Assembly (NCBI RefSeq): GCF_900582195.1
Contig: NZ_UTHA01000099.1
Span: forward strand, 1 to 45,229
Origin: Pseudomonas viridiflava
Lineage (GTDB): Bacteria > Pseudomonadota > Gammaproteobacteria > Pseudomonadales > Pseudomonadaceae
Length of the DNA: 45,229 nucleotides
Reading direction: 5' to 3'
The position numbers were made by a program, and so were the translations under genes. Below are positions 1 to 8,969 of the stretch, piece after piece. Numbering within the stretch: the first letter of the stretch is position 1; every line of letters starts with the position of its first letter. The notes under the pieces were generated by a model, which was not told the origin of the DNA, made no database searches, and saw only the letters and a list, made by a program, of their open reading frames with translations.

Positions 1-411
1 TTCCTTCCCTGTGTAGTTAAGAGGCGAGCGCCGTATTCCATATAATGTTTGACACTAAGGGGCGAAGCGCAGCAGGCGAATATTTCGACACTTGTGTTGT
101 CGAGTCTACGCTGAGTCACTTCGCGCGCAGGGTGGGCTAAAAGTGCCCTGCACAATCATGATTATACGTCGCTCAAGCAGAGCAGAGACAGTTGGAAGTG
201 CCTGAATCAGGTCGTCGGAAAACGCTATTTCAACCTCACGACGTTGCGCTTACCCGAAGAATTGAATTACCGTCACGCCTGCGCTAGTGCGGCGCATTGA
301 AACCTGAGAGGGACGCACTGCAGCACTCACGGCTCAACCCGGCGGAAGTACATCTTCACCAAGAGCCAGCATTTATGACCGTAAGGTGCCTATAAGCACC
401 AAGAGGAATTT
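1..411. other. Non-coding region upstream of the 404-aa gene
   Basis: No convincing gene is visible here. The stretch is AT-richer than most of the window. A hairpin-like pair (GCAGGG at 127-132, CCCTGC at 146-151) and a small GGTGC/GCACC hairpin just before the ribosome binding site at 403-407 are the only structures I can point to. A TATAAT string at 41-46 lacks a matching -35 element. Confidence 0.5.
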
Positions 412-1626
412 ATGGCGATCACCCTGATTCGTAGCCTCACCGCGACCGTTGTTCGTAACGTAACGGCGTTAAAACGCGATGCAAAACGCCTCCAAAAACA
501 CTCCGGGCACGTATTCGGAACAGAGTATCCGCTGAAGGTTTGCCAACAGGCTGTGGCCGTTTCGCGAGGATTCAAATCCCTTTCTGACGTCGAGAATCTA
601 GCCCAGCGCTTGGGTATGGATAAACAAGCCCCGTTCTGGACCATTCTTGGACGCAACGATCGGCACCAGGATGTACTCAATGCAATTTACCGGTTGGGTA
701 TTGAGTACACGGAGAACGGTCCCGTTGTTTTCACCGGCGAGCAAGAACACTCGATAGACGCCGCTCTGGTTCTCTTTTTCGAGCAAATGAGCCTCAAGAA
801 GCTACCTGGTTTAATCCTGGTGGAGACGGAAGCGGCTTCGCTTCAGGACACGATAATTTACGGTGCCATCAAAAGGCTTGGTGCCGAGGATGTTCTGGAT
901 GGTTTCCGCTCATTAGATCTGCGTGACCGGAATCTACCAGTATCGATCAGTACTGAGGCAAGGTGGTGGGTTGAAGCGATCACCGATGTACTGCCAAAGA
1001 ACATCCAGGAGAACCTTAAACAACGCGGGTGGGCAGACGCCCTAACGCGCAGTGCTCACGAAAACGCAAAATCGCGCAATCAAATGGGGAGCAGAAACGG
1101 GTTTGAACCTATTCCGTTCTATTCATTGAATGAAGCTGCCAAACACCTGGCGTATTGCAATGCGCAGCCACTGTGGGTTACCGACGACAAGTCCTGGCCA
1201 TACGACTCGGTTCCCAAAATCGAGAAAGATGATGAGCGTACCGTACTGGATCTGATCAACACCTTGAACAGCCGAAAATTTGATGTTGGTGTGTCGTGCG
1301 AACACGAAAGTCTGTGGCGTCCTTATGTGGTTTTATTCTCTAGAAACGATCCCGCGAGTGAGGTGCTTGCCGGAGCGGTTCGGTCATATTTCTCTTGGCG
1401 GCAGCATCGAGACCAAAAATCCCCAGTGCTTTATGTCTCTGATGGAGCAACGCCTTACGCTCCTCGTTTCTTGTGCTTCGGCGAGCATACGGCCGTTGTG
1501 AATGGTCTCGACACGATCCCTGCAGGTGATGACCCAGGCGAGTTCTATGGCTACAAACAGGCTTTGCGAGTGCTTGGAACGTCAGATGGCCTGCAGTTTA
1601 TGGGTAAGCGGGTGTCCATGGATTGA
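412..1626 (+). CDS. Unrecognised 404-aa protein, possibly island-borne
   Basis: I do not recognise this family. The start is supported by an AGAGGA ribosome binding site 5-9 bases upstream. The N-terminal 60 or so residues are basic and helical (ALKRDAKRLQK..., then a segment ending GFKSLSDVENLAQRLG). They resemble the short helical modules at the start of some plasmid and phage proteins, but this is only an impression. The rest appears soluble, with no signal peptide, membrane segment or Walker motif. The gene stands alone, with a strong terminator right after it. Its codon use is less GC-biased than the metabolic genes that follow, which fits horizontal acquisition. It is real by length, ribosome binding site and terminator; its function is unknown. 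Confidence 0.75.
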   Translation: MAITLIRSLTATVVRNVTALKRDAKRLQKHSGHVFGTEYPLKVCQQAVAVSRGFKSLSDVENLAQRLGMDKQAPFWTILGRNDRHQDVLNAIYRLGIEYTENGPVVFTGEQEHSIDAALVLFFEQMSLKKLPGLILVETEAASLQDTIIYGAIKRLGAEDVLDGFRSLDLRDRNLPVSISTEARWWVEAITDVLPKNIQENLKQRGWADALTRSAHENAKSRNQMGSRNGFEPIPFYSLNEAAKHLAYCNAQPLWVTDDKSWPYDSVPKIEKDDERTVLDLINTLNSRKFDVGVSCEHESLWRPYVVLFSRNDPASEVLAGAVRSYFSWRQHRDQKSPVLYVSDGATPYAPRFLCFGEHTAVVNGLDTIPAGDDPGEFYGYKQALRVLGTSDGLQFMGKRVSMD

Positions 1627-1676
1627 GCTTGATGTAGCGGCCTACAACGCTGCGTGAACACCTGCAAGACAACACG

Positions 1677-1708
1677 CCGAAAGCCTGGACAAGGCTTTCG
1701 GTTTTTTT
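1677..1708 (+). terminator. Rho-independent terminator after the 404-aa gene
   Basis: A perfect 10-bp stem (CCGAAAGCCT at 1677-1686, AGGCTTTCGG at 1692-1701) with a 5-base loop is followed by seven T residues. It lies 50 bases past the stop codon. Confidence 0.93.
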
Positions 1709-2229
1709 ATGACTGAGCGATGGCCTCTATCTCAGCAGCAATGTGGCAAAACTTGTAAGTTTTACGAAAGCCGCCGGCCCCGCGCATTCATTCAGTAAAC
1801 GTGTTGCAGAGCGCAGCCGTAAAAATATTATCCATTGCGCGAACAGAGCGGCTGCGCAAAGGCAACTGAACTAGCATAGATGGGCATTTGCCGGCCACTG
1901 GCCGGAAGGACGAAGGGTCAGGGATAGTCGTTTCGCTTCCTTGCAGCCACGGGCAAAAAAGAAATCCGTCTAAAAACACTGAACCGGTTCGGCGAGCCTT
2001 TGCTAGTCTCAAAGATGTAGGCGAAGACGCAGACTGATGCGCAATCGGATAGCAAGGGGGCGTGGGGCGCGCTCCGAAAGGTACACGGTTAGAAAGATCT
2101 CCGCGCTGAGATCCAGCCCTTATGCCGTGTGAAGCAGCCGAGGCCGTACCTTTTCAATTTGGCCCGGTACTGTGGGAAGCCCGATAAACCTTGTAAGCCA
2201 GAGACCAGCACTGGCCGCCTACTCGAACA
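1709..2229. other. Gene-free stretch, possible island remnant
   Basis: About 520 bases hold no convincing coding region on either strand; the short open frames here lack ribosome binding sites and family resemblance. Composition is mixed and unlike the neighbouring metabolic genes. I found no tRNA, attachment-site duplication or inverted repeats that would define a mobile element. Confidence 0.45.
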
Positions 2230-2231
2230 CC

Positions 2232-2254
2232 AAAGCCCGCCTCATGCGGGCTTT
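2232..2254 (-). terminator. Terminator of the transsulfuration operon
   Basis: A 9-bp stem (AAAGCCCGC / GCGGGCTTT) with a short CTCAT loop lies just past the minus-strand stop codon at 2270. The following T tract is short, so it may act in both directions. Confidence 0.8.
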
Positions 2255-2269
2255 GTCGTTCTTGTCAGG

Positions 2270-3442
2270 TCAGATCGATTGCAGCGCCTGCGCCAGGTCA
2301 GCGCGCAAGTCTTCGACGTCTTCAACGCCCACCGACAGACGCACCAGACCGTCGCCAATCCCCAATTTCGCCCGGGTGTCAGCCGGAATGGTCGCATGGG
2401 TCATGATTGCCGGGTGCTCGATCAGGCTCTCCACGCCACCAAGACTTTCCGCCAACGCGAAGATCTTCACGTTTTCGAGAAAACGCCGCGCGCCATCGAG
2501 GTCGCTGTTCAGATCCACGGAAATCATCCCCCCGAAACCGCGCATCTGGCGCTTGGCCAACTCATGCTGCGGATGCGAGGCCAGCCCCGGGTAGTAGACG
2601 CGTTTGACCTGCGGTTGCTGCTCCAGCCACTGCGCCAGATCCAGTGCGTTGCTGCAATGACGCTCCATGCGCAATGCCAGGGTTTTCACTCCGCGCAGGG
2701 TCAGAAACGCATCGAACGGCCCGGCAATCGCACCGACCGCGTTCTGCAAGAAGCCCAGCTTCTCGGCCAGTTCTTCGTTCTGGCCGACCACGGCGATCCC
2801 ACCGATCACATCGGAGTGGCCGTTCAAATACTTGGTGGTCGAGTGCAGCACGATGTCGAATCCCAACTCCAGCGGCCGCTGGATATACGGGCTGGCGAAA
2901 GTATTGTCGGCCACGCAGATGATCCCGCGTGCACGGCAGATCCGCGCGATGGCTGCGAGATCCGACAGGCTCAGCAGCGGGTTGGTCGGCGTCTCGACCA
3001 TGACCATGCGCGTGTCGTCCTGCAACGATGCTTCGAACGCCGACAGATCGGCCAGATCAACAAAGCTGAAACGGTGCCCGGCGCTGCGCTGACGGACCTT
3101 GTCGAACAGGCGGAAGGTGCCGCCGTACAAGTCATTGCCGGAGACAATGTGCGAACCGGCATCGAGCAATTCCAGCACGGTCGAAATCGCCGCGAGCCCG
3201 GAAGCGAATGCGAATGCACGGGTGCCGCCCTCAAGATCCGCCACGCATCGTTCCAGGGCAAAACGCGTCGGGTTGTGCGAGCGGCCGTAATCGAAACCCT
3301 TGTGCACGCCGGGGCTGTCTTGCAGGTACGTGGAGTTGGCGTAGATCGGCGGCATCAGCGCGCCGGTGGTCGGGTCCGGCGTCTGCCCGGCGTGGATCAC
3401 CCGGGTCGCGAAGCCTTGGGATTTGTCGTCGTGCTGACTCAT
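2270..3442 (-). CDS. Cystathionine gamma-lyase/gamma-synthase-type PLP enzyme
   Basis: This is a 390-aa member of the Cys/Met-metabolism PLP family (MetB/MetC/CGL fold). The PLP-binding lysine is K204 in STTKYLNGHSD. The YGRSHNPT motif (from Y52) supplies the cofactor phosphate contact, and an SLGGVESL motif lies near the C-terminus. These enzymes make or cleave cystathionine, and sequence alone does not separate lyase from synthase. The start codon overlaps the stop of the upstream cystathionine beta-synthase gene by four bases (ATGA), so the two are translationally coupled. That pairing favours the gamma-lyase role, completing reverse transsulfuration from homocysteine to cysteine as in the PA0399-PA0400 pair of P. 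aeruginosa. It is the last gene of the operon. Confidence 0.92.
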   Translation of the reverse strand: MSQHDDKSQGFATRVIHAGQTPDPTTGALMPPIYANSTYLQDSPGVHKGFDYGRSHNPTRFALERCVADLEGGTRAFAFASGLAAISTVLELLDAGSHIVSGNDLYGGTFRLFDKVRQRSAGHRFSFVDLADLSAFEASLQDDTRMVMVETPTNPLLSLSDLAAIARICRARGIICVADNTFASPYIQRPLELGFDIVLHSTTKYLNGHSDVIGGIAVVGQNEELAEKLGFLQNAVGAIAGPFDAFLTLRGVKTLALRMERHCSNALDLAQWLEQQPQVKRVYYPGLASHPQHELAKRQMRGFGGMISVDLNSDLDGARRFLENVKIFALAESLGGVESLIEHPAIMTHATIPADTRAKLGIGDGLVRLSVGVEDVEDLRADLAQALQSI

Positions 3443-4815
3443 GCGAGGGATCTCCGTAATTGGTTGAGCATGTCGGTGCGGGTGATCAGGCCATGGAAGC
3501 CCGATGCATCGGCAATGATGGCGACGAGGCCACGGCTGAGGACCGCTTCCAGCTCGGAAAGGCCGGCGCCAGGGGCAAGGGTTTGCAGTTTGTCGGTCAT
3601 CACGCTGGACACCGATTGGCTGAAGCGGGCGGCGTCTTCATGCACCGCCAGCAGGATGTCGGATTCGTCGATCACGCCGACCAGTTGCTTGCCTTCCACC
3701 AGCACCGGCAGTTGCGAGACATCCGCCAGACGCATGCGCTGGAACGCAGTGAGCAGGGTGTCGTCAGGGCCGACACTGATCACGCGGCCATCCTCGAAAC
3801 GCCGGGCGATCAGGTCACGCAGGTCGCCATAACCCTTGCGCTGCAACAGGCCTTGATCGGTCATCCACTGATCGTTGTAGACCTTCGACAGATAACGCGT
3901 GCCGGTGTCGCAGACAAAACTCACCACGCGTTTCGGCTCGGTCTGTTCGCGGCAATAACGCAGCGCCGCAGCGAGCAGGGTGCCGGTCGACGAACCACCG
4001 AGAATACCCTCGGCCTTGAGCAACTGGCGGGCGTGATCGAAGCTTTCTTCATCGCTGATCGAGTACGCGTGGCGCACGCTGGAAAGGTCAGTGATCGACG
4101 GAATGAAGTCTTCGCCAATGCCTTCCACGGCCCATGAGCCGGGCGTCGGCAAGGAGCCGTCGCGGCTGTATTGCGCCATGACTGAACCGACCGGGTCGGC
4201 GAGGACCATTTCCAGATCCGGCTGCACGCGTTTGAAGAAACGGCTCAGGCCCGTCAGCGTACCGGCCGAACCAACACCGACGACGATGGCATCCAGATCA
4301 TGCTCGGTCTGCGCCCAGATTTCCGGCGCGGTGCTGCATTCGTGGGCGAGCGGGTTGGCCGGGTTGTTGAACTGATCGGCGAAGAATGCGCCGGGAATGT
4401 CTTTCGCCAAACGGGCGGCGACGTCCTGGTAATACTCGGGGTGGCCCTTGCCGACATCGGAACGGGTGATGTGCACTTCGGCCCCCATGGCCTTCAAGTG
4501 CAGGACTTTCTCGGTGGACATTTTGTCCGGCACCACCAGCACCACGCGATAACCTTTGGCGCGGCCAACCAGTGCCAGGCCCAGGCCGGTGTTGCCGGCG
4601 GTGGCTTCGACAATGGTGCCTCCCGGTTGCAGGCGTCCGTCGCGTTCAGCGGCATCGATCATTGCCAGACCGATACGATCCTTGATCGAACCACCGGGGT
4701 TCTGCGATTCGAGTTTGAGAAACAGCGTGCAAGGCCCGGTGTCGAAGCGGGTGACTTGAACCAGCGGAGTATTGCCGATCAGCCCAAGTACGGCAGGGCG
4801 TGATTCCTTTGACAT
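3439..4815 (-). CDS. Cystathionine beta-synthase with C-terminal CBS pair
   Basis: This 458-aa protein condenses serine with homocysteine to cystathionine, the first step of reverse transsulfuration. Residues 1-320 or so are a fold-type II PLP domain with the cofactor lysine K45 in GGSIKDRIG, an EATAGNTGLGLA substrate loop and a GGSSTGT phosphate loop. Residues of roughly 335-458 form two CBS (Bateman) repeats that usually bind adenosyl ligands and tune activity. I chose the ATG at 4815 over an upstream in-frame start because AGAGGTGA sits at the right distance before it and the protein then begins at the conserved region. It is the first gene of the two-gene operon, transcribed away from metE. 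Confidence 0.93.
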   Translation of the reverse strand: MSKESRPAVLGLIGNTPLVQVTRFDTGPCTLFLKLESQNPGGSIKDRIGLAMIDAAERDGRLQPGGTIVEATAGNTGLGLALVGRAKGYRVVLVVPDKMSTEKVLHLKAMGAEVHITRSDVGKGHPEYYQDVAARLAKDIPGAFFADQFNNPANPLAHECSTAPEIWAQTEHDLDAIVVGVGSAGTLTGLSRFFKRVQPDLEMVLADPVGSVMAQYSRDGSLPTPGSWAVEGIGEDFIPSITDLSSVRHAYSISDEESFDHARQLLKAEGILGGSSTGTLLAAALRYCREQTEPKRVVSFVCDTGTRYLSKVYNDQWMTDQGLLQRKGYGDLRDLIARRFEDGRVISVGPDDTLLTAFQRMRLADVSQLPVLVEGKQLVGVIDESDILLAVHEDAARFSQSVSSVMTDKLQTLAPGAGLSELEAVLSRGLVAIIADASGFHGLITRTDMLNQLRRSLA

Positions 4816-4927
4816 TTCTTCACCTCTTTGTGGTGTTGATCGCGTTCCAATCGCGGGGAAAAGACTCGCGTGCAACATAGGCTCAGACATCAGCTGTCGC
4901 AACCTTTAGTCGGTCGCAAATACAGCC

Positions 4928-4953
4928 ATTTCGATCTAACGATAGATCGAAAT
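4928..4953. promoter_or_regulatory. Perfect 26-bp dyad between CBS and metE, candidate operator
   Basis: The arms ATTTCGATCTA (4928-4938) and TAGATCGAAAT (4943-4953) are exact reverse complements around ACGA. The dyad lies 112 bases upstream of the cystathionine beta-synthase start in the divergent intergenic region. It has no T tract and follows no gene end, so it is unlikely to be a terminator. The regulator is unknown. Confidence 0.55.
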
Positions 4954-5041
4954 CAAAGACCTGCCGGGGTGAATTCGAGGGCGTTTACACGAAGGCGTCA
5001 TTGAGTTTTCAAAGGGCGTCTTCATCCTCGCGAACAGCTTG

Positions 5042-5055
5042 AATTGCTAACAATT
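5042..5055. promoter_or_regulatory. Small dyad upstream of metE
   Basis: AATTG and CAATT flank CTAA, 164 bases before the metE start. It loosely resembles the TGAA-N5-TTCA type of MetR site but does not match it. It is a weak candidate only. Confidence 0.25.
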
Positions 5056-5218
5056 TTCCTGCTGCGAAAACCGTTGTATCGCGTTTTCTCTGGCAGAGCG
5101 GGAAGGTTTTCAATCATGAGTAAAACTCTTGTTGATCAGTATTTAAATGAGTTTGTCTCACTCGAGACGGATGCCGACAATGGCCGCCATCAACAGGACA
5201 TGATTGGAGTTGTTTGTT

Positions 5219-7507
5219 ATGGCACTGGCCCATTCCCTTGGATTTCCGCGCATCGGTCGCGACCGCGAACTGAAGAAAGCGCAAGAGGCGTTCTGGAAAG
5301 GAGAACTGAACGAGGCCGGTCTGCGTGCAGTCGGTCGCGAGCTGCGCAAGGCGCACTGGGACCTGCAGAAAAACGCCGGCATCGAGCTGCTGCCGGTCGG
5401 TGATTTCGCCTGGTACGACCAGGTCCTGACGCACTCGCTGATGTTCGGTGTGATCCCGGAACGCTTCCGTCCACACGACGGCAAAGCCACTCTGCAAACC
5501 CTGTTCGGCATGGCCCGTGGCGTCAGCGACAGCTGCTGCGGCGGTGCGCATGCCCAGGAAATGACCAAGTGGTTCGACACCAATTACCACTATCTGGTCC
5601 CGGAGTTCAGCGCGGATCAACAGTTCCAGCTGGGCTGGGAGCAGTTGTTCGAAGAGGTCGAAGAAGCCCGTGCGCTGGGCCACAACGTCAAACCGGTGAT
5701 CATCGGCCCGCTGACGTATCTGTGGCTGGGCAAGACCAAAGGTGCGGAGTTCGACAAGCTGGAGTTGCTTGATCGCTTGCTTCCGCTGTACGGGCAGATC
5801 TTCGCGCGCCTCGCTGCCCAAGGCGTGGAGTGGGTGCAGATCGACGAACCGATTCTGGTGCTCGATCTGCCGCAGGAATGGAAGAACGCGTTCGAGCGTG
5901 CCTACAACCAGATTCAGCGTGATCCGCTGAAGAAATTGCTCGCCACTTACTTCGGTGGTCTGGAAGAAAACCTGGGTCTGGCGGCGAACCTGCCGGTCGA
6001 CGGTCTGCACATTGATCTGGTGCGCGCGCCGGAGCAGTACCCGACCATTCTCGATCGTCTGCCGGCCTACAAAGTGTTGTCCCTGGGCGTGGTCAACGGC
6101 CGTAACGTCTGGCGCTGCGATCTGGAAAGTGCTCTGGCGACGTTGCGCCATGCCCATGAGCGTTTGGGTGATCGCCTGTGGGTCGCGCCGTCCTGCTCGC
6201 TGCTGCACAGCCCGGTAGATCTGGGTCGTGAGGACAAACTGGATGCCGAGTTGAAAAGCTGGTTGGCCTTCGCTGTGCAGAAGTGCGAAGAAGTCGCGGT
6301 TCTGGCGCAAGCGGTCAATGAACCGGAAGCACCGAAAGTGCTGCGCGCCCTGACCGAAAGCCGTTCGGTGCAGGCGGCCCGCGCTGCCTCGCCGCGCATT
6401 CACAAACCGGCCGTTCAAGCGCGGGTTGCCGCTATCACGGCCAAGGACAGTCGGCGTCAATCGCTGTTCGCCCAGCGCATTGCCAAGCAGCGCGCCGGCC
6501 TCGATCTGCCGCTGTTCCCGACGACCACCATCGGTTCGTTCCCGCAAACCGCGTCGATCCGCCTCGCTCGCCAGTCGTTCAAACAAGGCAAGTTGACCGA
6601 AGCCGAGTACACCGAAGCCATGCACAGCGAAATTCGCCACGCAGTTGAAATCCAGGAACGTCTGGGCCTCGATGTGCTGGTGCACGGTGAAGCCGAGCGC
6701 AACGACATGGTCGAGTACTTTGCCGAGCAGCTCGACGGCTATGTATTCACTCGCTTCGGCTGGGTGCAGAGCTACGGTTCGCGTTGCGTGAAACCGGCGG
6801 TGATCTTCGGCGACCTCAGCCGCCCGAGAGCCATGACGGTCGAGTGGATTCGCTACGCCCAAGGTCTGACCGACAAGGTCATGAAGGGCATGCTGACCGG
6901 TCCGGTGACCATGCTGATGTGGTCGTTCCCGCGTGAAGACGTCAGCCGTGAAGTGCAGGCCCGGCAACTGGCGCTGGCGATTCGCGACGAAGTGGGGGAT
7001 CTGGAAGCCGCCGGCATCAAGATCGTTCAGATCGACGAGGCGGCGTTCCGTGAAGGTCTGCCGTTGCGTCAGGCGCAATGGCAACATTATCTGGACTGGG
7101 CGACGGAAGTGTTCCGCCTGTGCGCCTCGGGTGTGCGCGACGAAACGCAGATCCACACGCACATGTGCTACAGCGAATTCAACGATGTGATCGAGTCCAT
7201 CGCGGCGATGGATGCCGACGTGATCACCATCGAAACCTCGCGTTCGGACATGGAATTGCTGGATGCCTTCGAAGCCTTCGCTTACCCGAACGACATCGGC
7301 CCGGGCGTTTACGACATCCACTCACCGCGCATTCCGGATGCATCGGAAATGGCCAACCTGTTGCGCAAAGCGGCCCAGCGGATTCCGGCTGAGCGGCTGT
7401 GGGTCAACCCGGATTGCGGTTTGAAAACCCGGGGCTGGCCGGAGACGGAAGCGGCGCTGGTGCACATGGTTACCGCTGCCCGGCAGTTGCGTAAAGAACT
7501 GGCGTAA
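5219..7507 (+). CDS. metE: Cobalamin-independent methionine synthase
   Basis: This 762-aa enzyme transfers the methyl group of 5-methyltetrahydropteroyl-triglutamate to homocysteine in the cytosol without vitamin B12. The catalytic zinc ligands expected from E. coli MetE are all present: H648 and C650 in the HTHMCYSEF motif, E672 and C733. The N-terminal half carries the [13 protein letters not shown] start typical of the family. I chose the ATG at 5219 rather than an upstream TTG because GGAG lies nine bases before it and the protein then begins [13 protein letters not shown]. No B12 box is visible upstream, so riboswitch control of this copy is not evident. Together with the divergent transsulfuration genes it sets the fate of homocysteine. 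Confidence 0.97.
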   Translation: MALAHSLGFPRIGRDRELKKAQEAFWKGELNEAGLRAVGRELRKAHWDLQKNAGIELLPVGDFAWYDQVLTHSLMFGVIPERFRPHDGKATLQTLFGMARGVSDSCCGGAHAQEMTKWFDTNYHYLVPEFSADQQFQLGWEQLFEEVEEARALGHNVKPVIIGPLTYLWLGKTKGAEFDKLELLDRLLPLYGQIFARLAAQGVEWVQIDEPILVLDLPQEWKNAFERAYNQIQRDPLKKLLATYFGGLEENLGLAANLPVDGLHIDLVRAPEQYPTILDRLPAYKVLSLGVVNGRNVWRCDLESALATLRHAHERLGDRLWVAPSCSLLHSPVDLGREDKLDAELKSWLAFAVQKCEEVAVLAQAVNEPEAPKVLRALTESRSVQAARAASPRIHKPAVQARVAAITAKDSRRQSLFAQRIAKQRAGLDLPLFPTTTIGSFPQTASIRLARQSFKQGKLTEAEYTEAMHSEIRHAVEIQERLGLDVLVHGEAERNDMVEYFAEQLDGYVFTRFGWVQSYGSRCVKPAVIFGDLSRPRAMTVEWIRYAQGLTDKVMKGMLTGPVTMLMWSFPREDVSREVQARQLALAIRDEVGDLEAAGIKIVQIDEAAFREGLPLRQAQWQHYLDWATEVFRLCASGVRDETQIHTHMCYSEFNDVIESIAAMDADVITIETSRSDMELLDAFEAFAYPNDIGPGVYDIHSPRIPDASEMANLLRKAAQRIPAERLWVNPDCGLKTRGWPETEAALVHMVTAARQLRKELA

Positions 7508-7534
7508 CGCTCAGCCTGCATGAAACACAATACC

Positions 7535-7624
7535 TGTGGGAGCGAGCTTGCTCGCGAAAGCGTCCTTTCAGTCAACATCAATGTTGGATGATCTGCCGCC
7601 TTCGCGAGCAAGCTCGCTCCCACA
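7535..7624. repeat. REP pair (inverted), copy 1
   Basis: Two copies of the Pseudomonas REP core (TGTGGGAGCGAGCTTGCTCG) face each other about 40 bases apart, between metE and the acetyltransferase gene. The transcript could fold into a long hairpin. Confidence 0.92.
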
Positions 7625-7714
7625 AGGTTTTGGGCAAGTCATGAGATTCTGAATGGCCTCGCGGGACCTGTTGTTGCTACTGTGGCCAGCCGCAATCCAG
7701 GTGTTTGCCGCTGC

Positions 7715-8221
7715 ATGAATCATCAACCCATTATCCAAACCGTGTCTGACGCAGACATTCCTGAAGTTCTGAATTTTGTTCTGAAGGCTCGTGCCGAGCT
7801 TTTCCCCAAGCTCAGCGCGACCGGCATGCCTGATGATCTGGCGCGGTTCACCGAGGTTTATCTGCGTGGGGCAGGGCGCTTTCTGGTTGCTCGCCACGAA
7901 GGGCAGATCGTGGCCTCGATCGGCTATCTTCCTTACGACCGACGCTTCGCGAACCTTGATTATCCCGACCGCAACGTCGTGGAAATCGTCCGCCTGTTCG
8001 TCGTGCCTTCACAACGGCGTTCCGGGTTGGCCGGCGCGTTGTACCGATCACTCAAAGACCTGGCACGCGCCGACGGCGTTGAGGTGATTTACCTGCACAC
8101 CCATCCATTTCTGCCGGGCGCCATCGCGTTCTGGCAACGCCAAGGCTTCGAGATTATCGAGGTCGACGCTGACCCGGTCTGGCAAACAACCCACATGCAC
8201 AACGTCATGAGTGAAATCTGA
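7715..8221 (+). CDS. GNAT family N-acetyltransferase
   Basis: A 168-aa protein of the GNAT fold, which moves an acetyl group from acetyl-CoA to an amine. The acetyl-CoA loop is visible as QRRSGLAGALYRSL, preceded by the VVEIVRLFVVP strand. The C-terminal strand pattern (EVIYLHTHPF..., FWQRQGFEIIE) is also typical. I prefer the ATG at 7715 over an upstream GTG because homology begins there, though the ribosome binding site is weak in both cases. The substrate is unknown. The gene converges on the ABC transporter ATPase gene, and the two 3' ends overlap by 17 bases. Confidence 0.85.
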   Translation: MNHQPIIQTVSDADIPEVLNFVLKARAELFPKLSATGMPDDLARFTEVYLRGAGRFLVARHEGQIVASIGYLPYDRRFANLDYPDRNVVEIVRLFVVPSQRRSGLAGALYRSLKDLARADGVEVIYLHTHPFLPGAIAFWQRQGFEIIEVDADPVWQTTHMHNVMSEI

Positions 8222-8969
8222 GAATCTGCGCCCCATCAAACGGGTCCGTCAGGTAATGCGCCCTGACCCCGAAAGTCTCCTGTAACCGCTGCGGTGTCAG
8301 CACTTCCAGCGGCGCACCCAACGCCACCAGCCGCCCGCGCTCCAGCACCGCCAGACGATCACACTTCAACGCCTGATTAAGATCATGCAAGGCGATCAGC
8401 GTGGTCACCGGCAACGCCTGCACCACGTTGAGAATGGTCAGTTGATGCTGAATGTCGAGGTGGTTGGCCGGTTCGTCCAGCAACAGAATCTGCGGCCGCT
8501 GCGCCAAGGCGCGAGCGATATGAACCCGCTGCCGCTCACCACCCGACAGGCTGCGCCACAGACGCGTGCGCAGGTGCATGGCGTCTACATCGGTGAGCGC
8601 CTGCTGGACGATCGCGTCGTCTGCCTGCGACCACGGTTGCAGCGCCGACAGCCACGGCGTGCGCCCCAGCGCCACGGCATCGAACACGCGAATGCCGTCA
8701 TCAGTGTCGGCCTGTTGTTCAACGACCGCGAGTTTTTGCGCAATGCTGCGCCGGGCCATTTTGCCCAGGCGCTGACCTTCAAGCAGCACCTCGCCAGTGC
8801 TGGGTTCGCGCAACCCGGCCAGCAGTTTCAGCAGGGTGGATTTCCCCGAACCGTTCGGCCCGACGATGCCCAGGGTTTCGCCGCGCCGAACTTCAAGGCT
8901 GACACCGTTGAGCAACTCGGCGCCGCGCACCTTGAACGTCAACCCGGAACAACTCAGAACACTGTTCAT
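8205..8969 (-). CDS. ABC importer ATPase, FecE/BtuD type
   Basis: This 254-aa cytosolic ATPase powers an importer of the iron-siderophore/heme/cobalamin class. It has the Walker A motif GPNGSGKST (37-45), the signature LSGGERQRV (from 141) and Walker B ILLLDEP (from 161). Its start overlaps the permease stop by four bases. The B12 riboswitch in the leader of this operon makes cobalamin or another corrinoid the best substrate guess; the protein alone would not distinguish this from heme or siderophore uptake. Confidence 0.92.
   Translation of the reverse strand: MNSVLSCSGLTFKVRGAELLNGVSLEVRRGETLGIVGPNGSGKSTLLKLLAGLREPSTGEVLLEGQRLGKMARRSIAQKLAVVEQQADTDDGIRVFDAVALGRTPWLSALQPWSQADDAIVQQALTDVDAMHLRTRLWRSLSGGERQRVHIARALAQRPQILLLDEPANHLDIQHQLTILNVVQALPVTTLIALHDLNQALKCDRLAVLERGRLVALGAPLEVLTPQRLQETFGVRAHYLTDPFDGAQILRFHS

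Noticed and set aside
2041..2229. Possible structured RNA or tRNA before the transsulfuration terminator
   Set aside because: No cloverleaf, anticodon arm or known RNA motif could be drawn; left as unexplained sequence.
5114..7321. 735-aa open frame on the minus strand opposite metE
   Set aside because: It is a shadow of metE caused by GC-rich codon bias; its translation is rich in Arg, His and Gln and matches no family.
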